A stretch of DNA of 64,000 nucleotides from Phascolarctobacterium sp. (GTDB lineage Bacteria > Bacillota > Negativicutes > Acidaminococcales > Acidaminococcaceae), in assembly GCA_030540395.1 (NCBI GenBank), contig JAUNWI010000006.1:1-64000 (forward strand), read 5' to 3'. Under the pieces are notes generated by a model. That model was not told where the DNA came from. It saw only the letters and a list, made by a program, of their open reading frames with translations, and made no database searches. Position 1 is the first letter of the stretch. Each line of letters begins with the position of its first letter. The position numbers and the translations under genes are program-made. This document shows, in pieces, positions 59,473 through 64,000 of the stretch.

Positions 59473-60843
59473 ATGGCGAAGACGAAATATAAATTTGTGT
59501 GCCAAAGCTGTGGCTACACCACAGCAAAATGGCTGGGGCGCTGCCCTGAGTGCGGGGCCTGGGATAGCCTCGTGGAGGAGGCCGAGGTGGCGACCACGAG
59601 GAATAGCAAAAGCTATTTGCCCACCTCCAGCGAAAAGGTTAAGCCCCGCACCATTGCCAGTGTGGCTCAGGTAAAGGTGGAGCGCTTGGCTACGGGGATT
59701 CATGAGTTCGACCGGGTTTTGGGCGGCGGCGTGGTGCCGGGCAGCCTGGTGCTTTTAGGGGGCACGCCGGGCATTGGCAAATCTACGATTTTGCTGGATG
59801 CCGGTCTGCGCTTTGGTCAGCGCGGCGTGAAGGTGCTTTATGTGAGCGGCGAGGAAAGCGAGGAGCAGACCGCTATGCGGGCTGTGCGCTTGGGCGGTGC
59901 CAGCGCCAACGAAAACCTGCTCATTATGACGGCTACGGATTTGGATGCTATCTTGGCTCAGGCCAATGCTGTGCAGCCCCAGATTCTCATTATCGACAGT
60001 ATTCAGACCATGTATAACCCGGAGCTGCCCACGGCAGCGGGCAGCGTGGGGCAGGTGCGGGAGTGCACTGCTAAGCTTTTGCAGTTCGCCAAGACCACCA
60101 ATATTGCGGTCATGGTCATCGGTCACGTGACCAAGGATGGCAATATTGCCGGTCCGCGGCTTTTGGAGCACATGGTGGACGTGGTTTTGCAATTCGAAGG
60201 TGACCGTTCCTACGCCTTCAGGGTGCTGCGTGCGCTGAAGAATCGCTTCGGCAGCACGGAAGAAAGCGGCATCTTTTCCATGGAGGCCGGAGGGTTGGCT
60301 GAGGTGGCCAACCCGGCAGGCCTCTTTTTAGAGGACCGGGATGGGGAGGCCGCAGGCAGCCTCATCGGTGCCTGCATGGAGGGCAATCGCCCCATCATGG
60401 TGGAATTCCAGGCGCTTGTTGCCAAAACGCCCTACGGCATGCCCCGGCGTACCGCAGTTGGCTTTGACTATAACCGTGTAAATATGCTGCTGGCGATTTT
60501 GGAGCGCCGCCTAGGCCTGGATTTTGGTATGTACGACGCCTATGTGAACGTGGTGGGCGGCATGCGTATTTCCGAGCCTACGGCGGACCTGGCCGTGGCG
60601 GCGGCGCTGGTGAGCAGCTATCGCAATCGCCCCGTGTCCAAGGGCGTACTCTGCTTTGGCGAGGTGGGACTCACGGGCGAGGTGCGGCGTGTAAGTGCTC
60701 CGGAACGGCGCATTATGGACGGCATCAACCTGGGCTTTACAAAATTCATCGTGCCGGAAAGCCAGCTGCGCTTGCCCCAGGTGGACGCCAAAATCATTCG
60801 CGTGAAAACATTGGAGCAGGCTATGCAGGCGCTGTTTCAATAA
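59473..60843 (+). CDS. radA: DNA repair protein RadA
   Basis: RadA is a RecA-like, hexameric DNA motor that speeds branch migration in recombination. 456 residues. Zinc finger CQSCGYTTAKWLGRCPECGAW at the start; Walker A GTPGIGKST; the RadA-specific KNRFG motif in RALKNRFGSTEE; and a Lon-protease-like C-terminal domain (MPRRTAVGFDYNRVNMLLAIL, NVVGGMRISEPTADLAVAAAL). It starts directly after clpC, so it shares the CtsR-controlled operon, as in Bacillus (ctsR-mcsA-mcsB-clpC-radA). Confidence 0.96.
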   Translation: MAKTKYKFVCQSCGYTTAKWLGRCPECGAWDSLVEEAEVATTRNSKSYLPTSSEKVKPRTIASVAQVKVERLATGIHEFDRVLGGGVVPGSLVLLGGTPGIGKSTILLDAGLRFGQRGVKVLYVSGEESEEQTAMRAVRLGGASANENLLIMTATDLDAILAQANAVQPQILIIDSIQTMYNPELPTAAGSVGQVRECTAKLLQFAKTTNIAVMVIGHVTKDGNIAGPRLLEHMVDVVLQFEGDRSYAFRVLRALKNRFGSTEESGIFSMEAGGLAEVANPAGLFLEDRDGEAAGSLIGACMEGNRPIMVEFQALVAKTPYGMPRRTAVGFDYNRVNMLLAILERRLGLDFGMYDAYVNVVGGMRISEPTADLAVAAALVSSYRNRPVSKGVLCFGEVGLTGEVRRVSAPERRIMDGINLGFTKFIVPESQLRLPQVDAKIIRVKTLEQAMQALFQ

Positions 60844-60902
60844 TTCTTAGAGACAAAATCCGAACGTTTTCATGGCCTTAGCAGGCCAAAAGAAGAAAAT
60901 TC

Positions 60903-60944
60903 GGCCCTTGCGCCACAAATCCTGTGGCGCGGGGGCCTTTTTCG
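60903..60944 (+). terminator. Terminator of the ctsR-clpC-radA operon
   Basis: GGCCC (60903-60907) with TTGCGCCACA pairs with TGTGGCGCGGGGGCC (to 60937), then TTTTT. A smaller TGGCC/GGCCA hairpin lies just upstream near 60873. Confidence 0.85.
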
Positions 60945-60977
60945 TTGCTTTTTGGCTATTTTTATGGTAATATCTAC

Positions 60978-60983
60978 TATAAT
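60978..60983 (+). promoter_or_regulatory. -10 box of guaA
   Basis: TATAAT at 60978-60983, with no convincing -35 box at the right distance. Leader of about 45 bases; no guanine riboswitch seen. Confidence 0.5.
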
Positions 60984-61035
60984 AAAAACGTTAGATTATT
61001 TACATTTTATAGAAGATAAGGAGAGTGGCACTAGC

Positions 61036-62592
61036 ATGACAACTAAATCCCAAGAAATGGTTCTGGTCATCGATTTTGGCGGCCAATACAACCAGCTGAT
61101 CGCTAGACGCGTGCGTGAATGCGGCGTATATTGCGAAATCGTTTCCTATACTCGTAGCTTAGCAGAAATCAAGGCTAAGGCAAACCTGAAGGGCATCATC
61201 TTCACCGGTGGTCCCAACAGCGCTTACCTGCCCGATTCTCCCACCATCGACCCGGAAATCTTTACCTGGGGCGTACCTGTTTTAGGCATTTGCTATGGCA
61301 GCCAGCTCATGAGCCATCTTTTGGGTGGCAATGTTTGCGTAGCTCCCGAGCGTGAATACGGCAAAACCTTGGTGGATATCGACACCACCAGCCCCATGTT
61401 CACCGATATTCCTGCGCAAAATATCTGCTGGATGAGCCACAATGACTATATTGAAAAGGTTGCTCCTGGCTTTAAAATCACCGCTCACACCCCTAACTGC
61501 CCTGTAGCCGCAGCCGAGGATGCAGAGCGCAAGCTCTATGCAGTACAATTCCATCCCGAAGTGCTGCACACCGAAAACGGCACCAAGATGCTGAGCAATT
61601 TCGTCTACAATGTGTGCGGCTGCTCCGGCACCTGGAAAATGGATTCCTTCGTAGAGCAAACCGTGAAGGAGCTGAAGGCGAAAATCGGCGATGGCAAGGT
61701 GCTGTGCGCACTTTCCGGCGGTGTTGATTCCAGCGTATGCGCCGGCATGCTGGCCAAGGCTATTGGCAAGCAGCTGACCTGCGTCTTTGTGGACCACGGC
61801 CTGCTGCGCAAAAACGAGCGTGAAGAGGTTTGCGCCGTGTTTGGCGAGGGTGGTCAATTTGATATTAACTTCATCTGCGTGGATGCCCGCGAGCGCTTCT
61901 ACAGCAAGCTGGCCGGTGTAACCGAGCCGGAGCGCAAGCGCAAGATTATCGGCGAGGAATTCATCCGTGTATTTGAAGAGGAAGCGAAAAAGATTGGTGC
62001 AGTGGACTATTTGGCCCAAGGCACTATTTATCCTGACGTTGTAGAAAGCGGCTTGGGCGGCGAATCTGCCACCATCAAGAGCCATCACAATGTAGGCGGC
62101 CTGCCTGATTTCGTAGACTTTAAGGAAATCGTTGAGCCCCTGCGTGACCTGTTCAAGGACGAGGTGCGCCAATCCGGCCGTGAGCTGGGCTTACCCGAGC
62201 ATTTGGTAGCTCGTCAACCCTTCCCGGGCCCCGGTCTTGCTATCCGCATTATCGGCGATGTAACTCCGGAAAAGGTGGCTATTGTGCAAGACGCTGATGC
62301 TATTTATCGTGAGGAAGTGGACAAGCTGCCTGCTAATGAGCGTCCCAGCCAATACTTTGCAGCGCTCACCAATATGCGCAGTGTGGGCGTTATGGGCGAC
62401 GGTCGTACCTATGATTATGCCATCGCTTTGCGTGCTGTAACCACCACCGACTTTATGACCGCAGAGGTTACCATGCTGCCCCCGGCAACCATCACCGCTG
62501 CAGCCAATCGCATTGTCAACGAGGTTAAGCACATCAACCGCGTGCTCTTCGACTATACCACTAAGCCCCCCGCAACCATCGAATTCGAATAA
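61036..62592 (+). CDS. guaA: GMP synthase (glutamine-hydrolysing)
   Basis: GuaA converts XMP, ATP and glutamine to GMP. 518 residues. The class I amidotransferase domain has the catalytic Cys in GICYGSQLM, and His/Glu in QFHPEV. The ATP pyrophosphatase domain has the P-loop SGGVDSS, and the C-terminal dimer domain ends PPATIEFE, the typical GMP synthase end. ATG 61036 follows AAGGAGAG (61019-61026); open frame upstream to 60952 lacks a site. Single gene with its own terminator. Confidence 0.97.
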   Translation: MTTKSQEMVLVIDFGGQYNQLIARRVRECGVYCEIVSYTRSLAEIKAKANLKGIIFTGGPNSAYLPDSPTIDPEIFTWGVPVLGICYGSQLMSHLLGGNVCVAPEREYGKTLVDIDTTSPMFTDIPAQNICWMSHNDYIEKVAPGFKITAHTPNCPVAAAEDAERKLYAVQFHPEVLHTENGTKMLSNFVYNVCGCSGTWKMDSFVEQTVKELKAKIGDGKVLCALSGGVDSSVCAGMLAKAIGKQLTCVFVDHGLLRKNEREEVCAVFGEGGQFDINFICVDARERFYSKLAGVTEPERKRKIIGEEFIRVFEEEAKKIGAVDYLAQGTIYPDVVESGLGGESATIKSHHNVGGLPDFVDFKEIVEPLRDLFKDEVRQSGRELGLPEHLVARQPFPGPGLAIRIIGDVTPEKVAIVQDADAIYREEVDKLPANERPSQYFAALTNMRSVGVMGDGRTYDYAIALRAVTTTDFMTAEVTMLPPATITAAANRIVNEVKHINRVLFDYTTKPPATIEFE

Positions 62593-62599
62593 AAAGCAC

Positions 62600-62643
62600 A
62601 AACCCGAAGCTCTTATAAAAAATAGAGGGCTTCGGGTTTTTAT
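62600..62643 (+). terminator. Terminator after guaA
   Basis: AAACCCGAAGC (62600-62610) with GCTTCGGGTTT (62629-62639), extended by TCT/AGA, then TTTATTT. Confidence 0.9.
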
Positions 62644-62724
62644 TTGCCGGTGGTTTTGCTTTATGCCACCAGCATCTCTACATTTTCACCCTCTGCTAAA
62701 AATGTCGAAGTCATGATATTATTA

Positions 62725-62752
62725 TGCTATAATAAAATAGTATACTTATAAT
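62725..62752 (+). promoter_or_regulatory. -10 boxes before the last gene
   Basis: TATAAT occurs at 62728-62733 (as TATGCTATAAT, an extended -10) and again at 62747-62752. No good -35 box is seen for either. Confidence 0.45.
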
Positions 62753-62794
62753 GGTATAAGCTTTGCTGTTTTTGAGGATGAGAGGGAGGAACGT

Positions 62795-64000
62795 ATGAAA
62801 AGAATAACCAGTATCCTACTGGCAGTGTTTTTATTGCTCTTGCTGGTGGCAGGCTGCGGCAAGCAGGACAAGGCTGCTAGCGGTGGCAAGGAAAAGGTGA
62901 CCATCGCCCTGTGGGGCAACGACCTTTTGGAGCACTATACTACCTATTTGGTAAAAAAATTCCCCAATGTGGAGTTTAATTTTGTGCTGGCCACTAATTC
63001 CACGGATTACTATCATTATCGCAACAAGCATCAGGATTTGCCTGATATTATGACCGTGCGTCGCTTTTCCATGCGCGACGCGGTGCAGCTGAAGGATTTG
63101 CTCTATGATTTGAGCAATACGGAGCTGGCTGCCACCTTTTATGGCACCTATCTGGATAGCTATACTTATAACGATGGCACCATTAACTGGCTGCCGGCCT
63201 GCGCTGTAGTGGATGGCCTGATTGTGAACCAAAGCCTGCTGGCCGAGCATAATTTGGCACTTCCCCAGGATTACGCCTCCTTTGTGCAGGTGACCCAAGC
63301 CTTGGAAGCCAAGGGTGTGCGTGGCTTTGCGCCGGATTTGGCGGAGGATTACACCTGCATGGAAATTTTGCAGGGCTGTGGCATTCCCCAGCTGACCTCC
63401 ATGGAAGGCCGCGAGTGGCGCCAGCAGTACGAAAGCGGCAAAACCCATGCGCTGTCCTCCAAGGTGTGGCTGCCGATTTTTCAACGCTTTTTCGACATGA
63501 AGGAAAAGATGAGGTGGAATGCTGAGGATGCTACCCACAACAATTGGCATCCTAAAAAATATTATATTGAGGGTGCTCAGGCCATGTATCGCGGCACTGG
63601 CACCGACCTGGAGCTGTTCCCTGCGCGTCAAAAGGACAAGGCCTTTTTGGTGCCCTATTATGGCGACACTGCCAAGGATAATTGGTATTTGACCTATCCT
63701 GCCTTCCAGGTTGCAGCCAGCAAAAAGGGCATGGATAAGCCGGAGCGTCGCAAGCTGATTTTGGCAATCATGACCGCCATGCTGAGCCAGGAGGGCCAAA
63801 ACAATATCAACAGCGGCAATAACATGGTTCCCTATAACAAGGATGTCAAGCTGGAGCTGCTGCCCAGCCTGCAAAATATTAAGCCGTATATCAAAGAAAA
63901 CAAGCTGTACATTCGCCTTGCCTCCAACGAAATGTTTAAGGTGTCCCGCATTGTGGTGCACAAAATTTTGCGAGGCGAGCTTAAAACTCCGGAGGCGGCC
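62795..64000 (+). CDS. Extracellular solute-binding lipoprotein (family 1-like), cut by window end
   Basis: 402 codons are present and the frame is still open at base 64000, so the 3' end is missing. A lipoprotein signal (RITSILLAVFLLLLLVAGC, lipidated Cys 21) is followed by a short tether and a family 1 binding fold: VTIALWGNDLLEHYTTYLVKKFPNVEFNF, then DLPDIMTVRRFSM and NWLPACAVVDGLIVNQSLLAEHNLALPQDY. GTGTDLELFPARQ and the WYLTYPAFQVAASKKG part are also of this type. Most such proteins feed a sugar ABC transporter; some are fused to signalling domains, and only the missing part could tell. AGGGAGGA at about 62783 is the ribosome binding site. Confidence 0.85.
   Translation, partial: MKRITSILLAVFLLLLLVAGCGKQDKAASGGKEKVTIALWGNDLLEHYTTYLVKKFPNVEFNFVLATNSTDYYHYRNKHQDLPDIMTVRRFSMRDAVQLKDLLYDLSNTELAATFYGTYLDSYTYNDGTINWLPACAVVDGLIVNQSLLAEHNLALPQDYASFVQVTQALEAKGVRGFAPDLAEDYTCMEILQGCGIPQLTSMEGREWRQQYESGKTHALSSKVWLPIFQRFFDMKEKMRWNAEDATHNNWHPKKYYIEGAQAMYRGTGTDLELFPARQKDKAFLVPYYGDTAKDNWYLTYPAFQVAASKKGMDKPERRKLILAIMTAMLSQEGQNNINSGNNMVPYNKDVKLELLPSLQNIKPYIKENKLYIRLASNEMFKVSRIVVHKILRGELKTPEAA

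Noticed and set aside
62831..63961. 376-codon reverse-strand open frame near the right edge
   Set aside because: Antisense to a well-formed lipoprotein gene with signal peptide and ribosome binding site; the reverse product has neither.
1..64000. tRNA or rRNA genes
   Set aside because: No tRNA-like T-arm string with matching acceptor ends and no rRNA sequence noticed; a covariance search would be needed to exclude fully.

Overview
The window reads as a chromosomal segment of an anaerobic Firmicute. Strong AGGAGG-type ribosome binding sites, sigma-A promoters with 17-base spacers, TTG/GTG starts, CtsR, SigH, CarD, Mini-RNase III, Rae1 and a frameshifted RF2 gene all point there. Oxygen-independent NrdD/NrdG and an iron alcohol dehydrogenase fit an anaerobe. 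My best guess, from overall protein similarity and the DUF5693-csaB-ftsEX-M23-ctpA order, is a Negativicute of the Acidaminococcaceae/Phascolarctobacterium type. That is inference, not a database result. No rRNA, tRNA, CRISPR array, prophage or intact insertion sequence was seen.

Layout. 1-0.8 kb: the decayed 3' part of an Rpn/PD-(D/E)XK transposase-like gene, then a repeat-rich spacer. 1.1-12 kb: secA, a 175-bp multi-hairpin element, then a tight envelope operon prfB, DUF5693, csaB, ftsE, ftsX, an M23 hydrolase and a CtpA-type protease. 12-19.8 kb: meso-diaminopimelate dehydrogenase, an ArsC-like protein, and gltBD for ammonia assimilation. 19.8-23.4 kb: a TAXI-type TRAP transporter cassette. 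23.5-27.1 kb: NamZ-like muramidase and a diguanylate cyclase gene broken by one stop codon. 27-35 kb: mixed single genes (gamma carbonic anhydrase, VTT membrane protein, CYTH/CHAD, diaminopropionate ammonia-lyase, polysaccharide deacetylase, FAH hydrolase, YegP, metallophosphoesterase).

35-45 kb is the conserved Firmicutes block carD, yacL, ispD, ispF, gltX, cysS, mrnC, thyX, rlmB, rae1, sigH. 45-51.4 kb: an orphan BrxF-like P-loop protein, a mixed-type phosphofructokinase, uppP, an iron alcohol dehydrogenase, an SGNH hydrolase, an XRE regulator and an EamA exporter. 51.6-54.5 kb: nrdDG behind two NrdR-box-like sites and a leader ending in a terminator-like hairpin. 54.6-60.8 kb: a glycerophosphodiesterase, a second XRE regulator, then ctsR, a zinc-finger ClpC and radA. 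61-64 kb: guaA and the start of a lipoprotein solute-binding protein cut by the window edge.

Most promising for a second look: the McsA/ClpE-like zinc finger joined to a full ClpC with no separate mcsA or mcsB; the solitary BrxF-like ATPase in a housekeeping locus; the run of four Cys codons at the start of gltX two genes before the end of its operon partner cysS; structured non-coding elements at 3583-3757, 38409-38511 and 40029-40157; the nrdD leader; and the nonsense-interrupted diguanylate cyclase.
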